Positions 1-9,001 of a stretch of 64,000 bases of DNA are shown here, one piece after another. Each line of letters opens with the position of its first letter. Position 1 is the stretch's first letter. The position numbers were made by a program, and so were the translations under genes. Below the pieces are notes generated by a model. It was not told where the DNA came from. It searched no databases and saw nothing but the letters and a program-made list of their open reading frames with translations. Source of the DNA: Paraconiothyrium sp. Pb-2020. Its lineage: Eukaryota; Ascomycota; Dothideomycetes; Pleosporales; Didymosphaeriaceae. The stretch is from the NCBI GenBank assembly GCA_022419385.1, contig JAJUBI010000005.1, positions 3,472,001 to 3,536,000 of the forward strand, in the 5' to 3' direction.

Positions 1-580
1 ACATTGCCTGTACATGTTTAGCAGGAATGATCATTTGTACAAAGTAGAAGGGTGAGCTTACCAGGCAGTGAAGTTGATGATATACGCTGATTGAGTAGAA
101 GTTAACACCATTGATGTCTTGTTGCCCGGGAGGTATGCCGTATCTCTCAGGATCTCCGATTTGAATGAACTTGTCATCCGAGGTGATCTGGTACAATTCG
201 GCCCAAAGTATGTCAGACTCTTTGCCGGGGCCGACCCAAGCATGATCCTCACTGAAGACATTTGCGCCAGGTTTGATAGGGACTACAGTCATCAGTGGGA
301 AAAAGTTGGTGGTGACGATGGTCGTTCACATACCTGTAGGGATAAAGCCAGTTGATTGTGTACCAAATGTTGTTGAATATGTTCCAAACAGGTACGAAAT
401 GAGCATAAGTGCGAGAACTAGAACGCATTGGAGGATTGGCTTCATGAAGGACCTCGACTTGCCTCCGAGTGAGGTGCGTTTTTCACCACCACCCGCTTCC
501 TCGTTGCTACCATCACTATTGATAGGGGCGTATGTGCCACGCCTAAATCTTGTAAAGAAGTCATGGAGCTTCGCAGACAT
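1..580 (-). CDS. UstYa-like (DUF3328) oxidase, cut by the window edge
   Basis: UstYa-family proteins are membrane-anchored oxidases of fungal secondary-metabolite clusters, first known from cyclic RiPPs such as ustiloxin. The exons I infer on the minus strand are 580..334, 282..62 and 7..1, the last running off the window. The N-terminus is cytosolic and Ser/Gly-rich. A single membrane segment follows (around VLVLALMLISYLFG). The lumenal part has the typical EDHAWVGPG stretch and ends in VYHQLHC, the first HxxHC motif of the family, where an intron interrupts it. The second HxxHC motif would lie outside the window. A start 15 bases upstream (595) is also possible. Seen: the transmembrane segment and the HxxHC motif. 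Known: these histidines are essential in characterised UstYa proteins. Inferred: membership of a biosynthetic cluster extending to the left. Confidence 0.82.
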
Positions 581-595
581 TCTTCGCAGGTACAA

Positions 596-1367
596 AGAGG
601 TAAGTGAAGAGCATCCGTCAACATATCACTCAGCTAAGCCGTTCATTACCCCGCCGGCTAATATTGGCTTTGCCAATCCTTAGGTGCTAGTGTACTTCTT
701 GTAGGATTCCCGTACGGGAAGGATCGCAGTGTTCAGCTGTGCGGACCTTGGCGAGACTTAGGTAGACTATACCGGTACCTAGTCTCCTGCGGGGCATGAT
801 GGACCGGTTCAAGCAATTTTGCATTTCTACCCACTACGTCACTTCGAGATTATACAAACAGCATCAAGAAATGAAGCGCTCTTCTGACGTACCAATGTAT
901 TACTTATTCGACTTGCTACGTTGATGGTATCGTGCCGCGATCAACGCGGTGCGCGCCAAGTTATGATTCTGGGCCTTTTACGCCCCGTGAGAAATAAATA
1001 CTTAGATAGCCTTTACTTTCCGGGATCGCTAGTAGATCCGAGCGAACTCGTATCTTTTTTCAAGCGAGGATCCTAGCAAGATACCAATCCTGGTCTACCA
1101 TACCTGCTTAAACATATGTCCCCAATCGAAATCATCTGCAACTAAAATGGTTGTACAGGAGCCCAAGCATGGGGAATCTTCCAACGTTGTGAACCCTTTG
1201 CGAGCTGTAGATGTGGTATAGCTGGGACAAGGTCTACATTAACAAGACAACCTTAAGGGTCAGAAACCTTCCAGCAAAAATTATACTCGGCATGTGACCG
1301 AACAAGTAGAACGAGGAGGAACAGAATCTGTTTACGATATAAGACATTGGATCTACTTCAAGATACT
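596..1367. other. intergenic, no gene seen
   Basis: No ORF here looks like protein. It holds the upstream region of the left UstYa-like gene and the downstream region of the 174-aa gene. I see no repeat or RNA gene. Confidence 0.5.
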
Positions 1368-1892
1368 TTATTTTTGAGGGGTATCGAAAGAAGACTGACG
1401 AAGTAGCAAATACTCCTGCACAATTTTCATCTCTAAAGTCGAAAAAATTATGGGCACACATCTCAATTTCTCAACATCAACCCTCTTCAAAACAACCATG
1501 TAAGTCGCCGCTGCTAGCGCTTCACCCACTTCACCATATCCCCCCGTATCGTTGAAGATCGACATGATCACCTTGCCATTCTCAATAAGTTGGTTTCGCA
1601 AGTGCTCGCAAACGCACGTCAAGCTGAAGAGTGAAGGCGTGCTGACCGGCGTGATCCAAAGTGAATAAAGCACTGGTGCCGGAACCTTCGGGATCAGACT
1701 TGCGCAGTCGATCAATAGGTGTCCAGGGGCATGTGATGGAGAACCTTCGGGCTGGCGAGCGTACTGCTGAAGGATTTGCTCGAGGGGCGAAGTGGTAACT
1801 TGAAGGGGTAGTGTGAGTTGAAGCACATAGCAAGATTTCTTATGTGCTCGTCCTTCACTGGCGGCGACTGTGGGGTTCCCGGAGTCGGTCAT
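1368..1892 (-). CDS. hypothetical protein, 174 aa
   Basis: I do not recognise this protein. It is one uninterrupted minus-strand frame of 174 aa with balanced composition. The C-terminal half (ENGKVIMSIFNDTGGYGEV, then a helix-like region) looks like a folded domain. There is no signal peptide, no convincing membrane segment and no repeated Kex2-type core that would mark a RiPP precursor. It lies between two UstYa-like genes, and the left one runs in the same direction. That placement makes it a possible accessory gene of the same locus, but position is the only evidence. A spliced extension at either end cannot be excluded. Confidence 0.5.
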   Translation of the reverse strand: MTDSGNPTVAASEGRAHKKSCYVLQLTLPLQVTTSPLEQILQQYARQPEGSPSHAPGHLLIDCASLIPKVPAPVLYSLWITPVSTPSLFSLTCVCEHLRNQLIENGKVIMSIFNDTGGYGEVGEALAAATYMVVLKRVDVEKLRCVPIIFSTLEMKIVQEYLLLRQSSFDTPQK

Positions 1893-2839
1893 GGCTGCTA
1901 ATGCAGAAGGATATGGATAGGCTGAAAAGGCAGGGATCCGGGAGTGTAGTCCGAGGAGAAGCTAGGGGTAGGGTAGGGATGTGTTGGTCGGACAAACGAA
2001 GCGGATTGTTCATCTAATATACGAGTTCGATATCTTGCATGTACACTTGTTCGTAATACTTCATTCGGATCCTATGACATCGAAAACAGCATTATAACAT
2101 GTAATTCAAATTACCAAGGTCCTGCCTGATGTTTAGTCATGACGATGGACAGACAGTGCATTTTGCTTGAGTACGTGGATGTATTCTTCTTTCCATGACC
2201 AAACGGACCTACTTGATGCCAACCACAACACCGGAGAGCCGGGCCGCAAAATGCTACGAACTTTCGGAGGAAAGCTTGGCCTTCGTAGGAACAACACTTT
2301 CCGGTGCACTGCACTGCGCATCCGCGGAAGTATTGAGCTTACTATTGAGGCGACGCTTTAGTGTTCCCATCCTTCAAACTAAAGGAGCTTTCTGTGCGAG
2401 TGACCTTGTTTGTCGATATGGTTGTGACGATTGTGTACGATACAAGTGACGTTACTGCGCAGTCCCCGGACTTTTCGTGCGAGACTACCCGCCCCGTCAG
2501 TACCTGCATCATGCGGAGTATACACGCACCGGTAACCCAATCTTGGGACTCTGTCACGGGCAACCATGCACGTTAGGCAGAACGCTAGCGTAGGAGCGGC
2601 ACCTTGGTAGTACATTTCAGATCTACCGCATGTGGATGGTCACAATGCAATCAGGCATAGCTAGCACACCAGTCCCGAATCGCTTGGAAAATCTTGTTCC
2701 ATGGACCCAGTCGTTGCTGTACGAGCGAAATACTCTTGTACGTTGAAATTGGATATTGACTTTACAGCCTGTACACTTGAGTAAGTCATCACCATATTCG
2801 TGTCAAGCAAGAATCTTTCCATGGAGAGCTCACCAGATC
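1893..2839. other. intergenic upstream of the right UstYa-like gene
   Basis: Small overlapping ORFs on both strands lack a protein-like signature. The stretch contains the divergent upstream regions of the 174-aa gene and the right UstYa-like gene. No TATA box or operator is distinctive enough to call. Confidence 0.4.
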
Positions 2840-3084
2840 ATGATGTGGTTTGAGAAGCTTCGACAGGACGAAGAGCATCGCTATGCACCTTTGGACCGAG
2901 CCAAAAAAGATCAGCCTCGGGGCTCGTCACGCACGATATCTTTCCTGCCATGGCTTCCCCTTCTTACAGGGTTTGCCATCATGACTGTCGTCGCGGTCAT
3001 CTCCTTCATCGCTGGCGCGTCTTTCGCAAGGCATGAAAGTCGTGGACATCCTAGTTGTAAGTCCTTCTCCAGTCCTAGGGCTGG

Positions 3085-3119
<35 letters not shown>

Positions 3120-3734
3120 AGAGTTATTAGAGACTTTCCGTTGCATATCTGCGCTCGCCCCGACCTCATTCTTGCCTTTTACTGACTTCAGGCGCAACGC
3201 AGTGCCTGCCGTCCGAAAGACTTTGCAACCAGAAACATCCTTCATGGTGCAGCCAAGTAGCTCCGAAGACCATACATGGGACACGATGTGGCCGTCAACA
3301 GGGACTTTTTTCCCACACCCCGACATCGCCCCGGAGCGCGGCACCCTCTCCGTATTCCATCAACTGCATTGTCTGGTACGCCTCTTACCTTCTCCTCTTC
3401 TCTCCTTACTCTTAAACAACTCAACTTACTCCCACGCTAGAACGCGATCCGCCACATTTACTGGGCCACGGTTGACTCAAAGAACCACAAACGAGACGGA
3501 AGCGGGCCCGGCGATCCTGCGTTCGATAAGTGGCACATGAACCATTGTATTGAGCTTTTGCGGCAGAGTCTGATGTGTACGGCGGACCTTACGCTTGAGG
3601 CGACGAACAAGACTATCGGGGGTGTGACGGGCTTTGGGACCGAGCATGTTTGTGTGGATTGGGGACGGTTGCTGAAGTGGGTAGAGGACACGGAAGAAAA
3701 TGCTGTTGATAAGACGGTTACCACCCATCCTTAA
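2840..3734 (+). CDS. UstYa-like (DUF3328) oxidase
   Basis: This is a complete UstYa-family membrane oxidase of about 227 aa, near the usual length. Inferred exons are 2840..3056, 3203..3375 and 3441..3734. I chose the ATG at 2840 (protein start MMWFEKL) because an in-frame ATG further upstream adds 28 residues unlike the family. The order is a short basic cytosolic N-terminus, one membrane segment (around LLTGFAIMTVVAVISFIAGA), a lumenal domain with the EDHTWDTMWP stretch, the first HxxHC motif (VFHQLHC) and the second (WHMNHCIELL) followed by SLMC. Both motifs expected for catalysis are intact. An intron falls just after the first motif, at the same place as in the left paralogue. The first intron holds a GTT microsatellite; its acceptor at 3202 is the one that keeps frame. 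The substrate is unknown. Confidence 0.88.
3084..3120 (+). repeat. (TTG)n microsatellite, about 12 units
   Basis: A perfect trinucleotide run lies inside intron 1 of the right UstYa-like gene. It translates as poly-Cys, poly-Leu or poly-Asn/Thr in other frames, producing spurious ORFs on both strands. Confidence 0.95.
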
Positions 3735-4401
3735 AACTGAGTCTGTGAGTTACGATATCAATATGAATCAAAGACAGCCTACTGCGATGACGCAGAGATC
3801 GGAGGCACGTAACGGGGATAGCAAACGGTCTGTTGCGGTTGATATCCGCTCCTAGCATGCCAGGGATCGACTACATTGAAACGTCATCTCTACGCATGAA
3901 TGTATCCTCTTCCAACAGCGGTTGACCTACAATAGCGTATATGGGTCAACGCGTCACCATGGGAGAAGAACACATCAATGCTGTGTATGTAGGAGTGTAC
4001 CTCGTAACAAGCAGGCCCGGAGAAGCTCTACGATACGAGTTCTGCACCCCATGCGATGTGCGCTAGCATTCCCCACAATGAAGACGCCAGCATTGGACAG
4101 TTCGACATCGGAGGGCGCGTGGCATATCAAAACGAAATCTCGGGCCGGTCCCGCTGCAAACAGCGTCCAATCAAGGAGACGCTAAAGGGGTGATGGCGGA
4201 TTTTACAGCAAAACTTTACGAATGACGCGCAACGCTCGGGCCGCGCATTGGCCTGGCGCGAGGGTTTATCTTAACACACCGCCGGCGGGGTCTGCACACT
4301 CATTCACTCTTCCTCATCGCAAGCTCTCGCTCATACTTCTTTATAGGGTCTATCGTGCCCGCCCTGTCCTGATATACACCATCTGAGTCTCTGCCGCGCT
4401 T
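3735..4401. other. intergenic, upstream of the CPA1 transcript
   Basis: No supportable gene. The right part is presumably the promoter of the CPA1 transcript, whose uORF begins at 4402. No specific operator was recognised. Confidence 0.4.
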
Positions 4402-4686
4402 ATGCGTGCTGTTTCAATCTTCACTTCCCAGGTACGTGAACAATGACTCTGTCGTCACTCCCTTATCGCGCATCACCGCACACCGTCAATTCAGCGCCTG
4501 CGCCGACGGCCACCGCTCAATGATCGTCCACCTCATCATGCATCTCTTCTTTTCCTCTATGAAGGCCATGGCTAATTGAGTCACCGCAGGACTACATCTC
4601 TGGTATGCCATCGCCAGGCGAGCACGCCTCTGTGGCACAGACTAACGGGTTTATTAGACCACCTGTGGAAGGCCTCAATTAACTAA
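4402..4686 (+). CDS. arginine attenuator peptide (AAP) uORF of CPA1, spliced
   Basis: This upstream ORF encodes the regulatory peptide that stalls ribosomes when arginine is abundant and so lowers translation of the carbamoyl-phosphate synthase small subunit. Splicing of 4402..4431, 4590..4602 and 4658..4686 gives a 23-residue peptide. Its core FTSQDYISDHLWKA matches the conserved core of the Neurospora arg-2 and yeast CPA1 peptides. Both introns have GT..AG ends (GTACGT and GTATGC donors), and the middle exon is only 13 nt. The Asp after SQ, whose mutation abolishes regulation in Neurospora, is present as residue 11. Stop TAA is 60 nt before the CPA1 ATG. Two residues differ from the core as I recall it (Ile for Leu, Lys for Arg), and the C-terminus after WKA is divergent. 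Confidence 0.93.
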
Positions 4687-4745
4687 GAGCTTTCCTCAAG
4701 AACCCGCTACAACATCCAATCCACCTACAACAACCTCGAGTCAAG

Positions 4746-6255
4746 ATGATGTCGCAGTTCTTCAAGCCTGCCGCGGTCAGGTCCGCTGGTGTCCTGGGAC
4801 AAGTGACAAAGAACCGAGCACAACAAGCTCGCTTCTTGGCTACTGTGCAAAACAACACGGCCCGACAAGTTCCCACTCCTCACCGGAAGGCCACCCCCAT
4901 TTCCACTGAGAGGGCTACGTTCACAATCAAGGTATGGATTTTCGAACATGGATATCATGCACGCGTCACTCACCGCCAATTAGAATGGTCCCATCTTCTC
5001 TGGAAAGTCGTTTGGCGCCAAAGTCAACATGTCGGGTGAGGCTGTCTTCACCACCTCGCTCGTCGGATACCCCGAGTCGATGACCGATCCTTCCTATCGC
5101 GGTCAGATCCTCGTCTTCACCCAGCCCTTGATTGGCAACTACGGTGTGCCCTCCTTGGCCCGTGATGAGCACGGCTTGCTTCGTCACTTCGAGTCGCCCC
5201 ACATCCAGGCGTCTGGAATCGTTGTCCAGGACTATGCTTTGAAGCACAGCCATTGGACCGCTGTCGAAAGTCTTGCCGAATGGTGCGCTCGGGAGGGTAT
5301 CCCCGCCATCTCCGGCGTAGACACCCGTGAGGTTGTCACGTACCTCCGTGAGCAGGGATCTTCTTTGGCCCGCATCACTATTGGCGAAGAGTACGACGCA
5401 GATGAGGATGAAGCCTTTGTTGACCCCGAGGCTATCAACCTCGTCCGCAGGGTCAGCACCAAGGCTCCGTTCCATGTGAGCTCGTCGCTCGGCGATATGC
5501 ACGTCGCTTTGATCGATTGTGGTGTCAAGGAGAACATCCTACGCAGCCTCGTTTCCCGCGGAGCCAGCGTCACCGCTTTCCCCTTCGACTACCCGATCCA
5601 CAAGGTCGCTCACCACTTCGACGGTGTCTTCATCTCAAACGGACCAGGTGACCCAACCCACTGCAGCTCCACCGTGTACAACCTGCGCAAACTTTTCGAG
5701 AGCTCTCAGCTGCCCATCATGGGCATCTGCATGGGTCACCAGCTGCTCGCACTCGCTGCGGGAGCTAAGACCATCAAGCTCAAATACGGCAACCGCGCGC
5801 ACAACATCCCGGCTCTCGACCTCACGACCGGAAAGTGCCACATCACCTCGCAGAACCACGGCTACGCCATCGACCCCACGACCCTCCCCGCAGGATGGAG
5901 GGAGTACTTCACCAACCTGAACGACCAGTCCAACGAGGGCCTCATCCACAACACCCGCCCCATCTTCAGCGCGCAGTTCCACCCCGAAGCCAAGGGCGGA
6001 CCGCTCGACTCTGGATACTTGTTCGACAAGTACATCGAGAGCGTCAAGAAGTACAAGGACCAGCAGGCTATGTTCTCCGACAGGAACAATAAGCCCAGCC
6101 CGTTGTTGGTGGACTTGCTCAGCAAGGAGCGTGTTGGCGTGCACCCGGCACACCCTGATGATTCTGAGGGCGGTCACACTGTTGGAAGTCTTCATGAGAT
6201 TGCCATGGATACGAAGGGCACACCGGCTCCTCAACCGATCGCTGCCGCTGCGTAA
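4746..6255 (+). CDS. CPA1: carbamoyl-phosphate synthase, arginine-specific small (glutaminase) subunit
   Basis: The small subunit hydrolyses glutamine and delivers ammonia to the large subunit to make carbamoyl phosphate for arginine. Exons are 4746..4931 and 4984..6255, giving 485 aa. The first ~50 residues are rich in Arg, Ala and Gln with few acids, consistent with a mitochondrial targeting peptide. The CPSase small-chain N-domain follows (NGPIFSGKSFGAKVN, then LVGYPESMTDPSYRGQI). The C-terminal class I glutamine amidotransferase domain has ISNGPGDP, the nucleophile in GICMGHQLL, and the His/Glu pair in FHPEAKGGP, so the triad is intact. A second ATG directly follows the first. The AAP uORF upstream identifies this as the arginine-regulated form (arg-2 in Neurospora), not the fused pyrimidine enzyme. 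Confidence 0.97.
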
Positions 6256-6557
6256 ACCTGTCAGCGATTAGCTTACGTAATCTTAGCGATGGATTTTAGT
6301 CTTTTGGGAATCTTATTGCCTTCAAGGGTTCGGTCTGCTTTCCTAGGTTTCCTTTCGGGCGCAGGGGTACTTTGTATATAGTAGCTATGCGCTTTTCAGA
6401 ATGATTATCCATGATAACCCAATCCTTTCAAAATGCTTTGCACTTGTGACTCCGCCGCTGTGAACATGCCTCGAAAATGTGGATACAATTGCATTTAATC
6501 TAAAAGGGTATCACAAGCTCAACCTCAACGCCGTATTCATCTAATGCGAGCTTTGCT
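6256..6557. other. convergent intergenic region
   Basis: About 300 bases separate the ends of CPA1 and the MIT-domain gene, which converge. It must hold both 3' processing regions; no distinct terminator was recognised. Confidence 0.4.
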
Positions 6558-8349
6558 TTATGCCTTTCCAAAGCCTGGCTCCTCCGTCTCGACCACCTCT
6601 TCTTCTTCCTCCACCTTCTCGTCCTCCTTGGCTCCCTCACTCGCCGCCTTCGTCTTCGCAGCTCTCTTCTCCATATCCCTCTTCCGCGCTCCAGCCTTCA
6701 GCTTTTCCCACTGGTCCCTATATCTCCCCAACACCTCAGCGTTCTTCTTGTTCTCCCGCTCCAACTTCTCGTTATCCTTGGTCAGCTCATCCATCTTCGC
6801 ATTTCGCTCCGCAACCTGCGCTTCCAGCTCCGCAAGGCGTTTCGCGAGGTGCGGATCTGGTTGTGTCGATGCGGAGGAGACAGCTGTTGGCGACGGTAGC
6901 GGGTGTGGAATGGCGTTGGCGCCCATGGCGAGGGCTTGCGCGAGTGCAGTAGGATCGGAAGGTGTTTTGCGGGCGCGGAAGGATTGTGCGAGGGCGTTGT
7001 ACGAAGACTGCGAAGTAGTTTCCCACATGGAGAGGCGCTTGGCTTGCTTGTCGACGGTGGCTTTGAGCGTTTCGTTCTCCAGGCTGATTTCCTCGAATGT
7101 TTTGAGGCCCGAGCCGCGGCCTGCGGGTATGGTTCGCATAGCGGTCACACTCGTGCCTGTGCTAGTGTGTTCGCGCGAGCGAGGACGGCGCGATGCTGTA
7201 GGCGAGGGCGGACCTACTGTTTCGCGGGCGTCGACGAATTCTTCGTGTGAGGAACCTCGGAGACCGCTGGACTCGTTGTCCGCTTCATCAATAGAGGCGA
7301 GATGTGGGTCCTGGGCTGCATGGTGTGGATGGCGCGGTGCGTTCGGGTTTTGGAGTATATTGGCATAGGAAACGGTGCCGCCGGAGGTAGGGACAAGGTA
7401 GAAGGATTCGTTCGGCCCTAGAGGGGCGCTGCCGTCTTCGCGGAGGGCGCGGAGAGCGGGTTTGCTTATGAGGGCTGCGAGGTCGGGTTCGGAGGACTTG
7501 ACGGTGCGGACGGCTTCGGGAGAGTGGTTTCTGCTCCTTGATTTGGAATGCTTGACTTCCTTGATTGGAGGTTCGGGGTCGGGGGTCGTAGGGGAGAGAG
7601 TTAGAGGGAGGGCCGTGAAAGCCAGCGGGGGCGTGATAGCGGACATGACACTGCCGAATGGTGAGTAGAACCGTCTGAAGCCTTCTTCGGTGGCCGACGA
7701 AGTACTTTGAGTGGTGGTAGCCGCTTTCTCTTGCTGCTTAGGAGACGGTTGGGACTCATTTCGCTTGGTGGTTTCTGCTTTCCGCGAGAGCATGTCCCGC
7801 ACTGGTGTAGACGCATGCTCGTTACGACCAGCTAACGCATTTGTAACAGAGACTGAGGCATTACTGGGTGTACCTCGACGCGGACCTATGCCACGCGCTT
7901 CAGCGAGGTTGCTGGCGATGGACGACTGTGGCAGGCGGCGACGGGATGGCGCACGTGTTGGGGACGTAGTCGAGGCAGGTGGGGAGGCAGCTCGAGCCGC
8001 GAGGTTCTTTGGCGGTGGTGAAGCGGTGGTAGGATCTGTAGGTTCACTTGCGGCCTCGAGCTTCTTCCTCTCTGTCTTGCGCGGGGGTTCCTTGACCCGT
8101 CTGGCGTGCGTACGATGGTTGTTCTCGAGAAGAGCGATCAGGCGCAGGGACTGTTCGTAAACGTGAGCTGGAGCGCAGTATGGATAGCATGATACACACC
8201 TCAGCGTTGGTCGTGCAGCTCAAGCTTTCGTGAAAGGCAGCAGCAGCAAGCTCATGTTCTTGCCCCGCGCGTGAGAGATCACCGGCATACGTCGCTGCGG
8301 AGGCGTTGCGGACGTGCTCCTGGGCTCTGATAAGGGGCGCAGACTCCAT
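6558..8349 (-). CDS. MIT-domain coiled-coil protein, possible Atg38/NRBF2-like
   Basis: Exons 8349..8200 and 8150..6558 give 580 aa. The N-terminal ~75 residues (MESAPLIRAQEHVRNA, AGDLSRAGQEHELAAAAF, SLRLIALLENNH) have the three-helix pattern of a microtubule-interacting-and-transport (MIT) domain, and an intron splits it between helices 2 and 3. A long Ser/Pro-rich disordered middle follows. Near residues 480-545 there is a heptad coiled coil (LAKRLAELEAQVAERN), ending in a Lys/Glu-rich tail. An N-terminal MIT plus a C-terminal coiled coil is the architecture of Atg38/NRBF2, which bridges the autophagy PI3-kinase complex I. That name is inference from architecture; other MIT proteins of ESCRT pathways are possible. 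Confidence 0.72.
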
Positions 8350-9001
8350 TGCTGTCGCGGTCGAATTTCCTCATGTCGCAGTAGCTGGAGGTTCGCTTGG
8401 CGAAGTGTTTGGGACTTGTGACAGTTGGCGTTCGGTGAAGCCGTGGTTCCTGGGGTCCGAGCGAGCAACCCATGACGAAGATCACGCCTGCGATGGCACT
8501 TGCAGCTGTGGCACAGCCTCGCATCCTCGCACACTTGTGCTGGTAAGCCTGAACAAGCCCGACATGACCGACCCTCTCTCTCTTTCGCCTTAGGTGTGAC
8601 TTGCCGCACACGAAGGAACTGCACCTTTACACGCACCTCTCTCGACCCTCAGGGGTGGTTCGTTCGAGCACCGGTCATCGATCGCTATATTGATTTCCCC
8701 GCAACAGCACCGCCAACCACACCGTCTTACCCCAGACCCGGGGACCCTGCACCAGTATACTTGCTCCTGCTGGACAGAGTGCGACCGATCTTTCTCTATC
8801 TGTTGAGACCGATTGACGCTCGCGCGAAAGACCGCAAAACATCATATACAAGCCGTACGAAGTCACTCGAGTTCACTGAGGACAGCGATCCACGAAGCTG
8901 CAACCAATCTATTCTACACCGCTATGTTTGCATGGTAGCCCATACGTCGCATACTCTTTGAGCTCAACCTTTGCGCATTGAGACAACAGTAATACCATAC
9001 A
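8350..9001. promoter_or_regulatory. bidirectional promoter region, MIT gene and sterol-transfer gene
   Basis: About 650 bases lie between two divergent starts (8349 minus and 9002 plus). It should carry both promoters and 5' leaders. No individual element was identified, and the ORFs across it do not look like protein. Confidence 0.5.

Noticed and set aside
2927..3344. ORFs with poly-Thr, poly-Asn and poly-Leu
   Set aside because: Products of translating the GTT microsatellite in other frames and on the other strand.
5635..6234. 199-aa minus-strand ORF opposite CPA1
   Set aside because: Exact antisense of the conserved glutaminase domain; codon-bias shadow of the real gene.
4402..6255. operon or cluster link of CPA1 with CTP synthase
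   Set aside because: They are 47 kb apart with unrelated genes between; both merely use glutamine amidotransferase domains.
6544..7368. 274-aa plus-strand ORF opposite the MIT-domain gene
   Set aside because: Ser/Arg/Cys-rich antisense shadow; the minus-strand frame has a domain and a clean intron.
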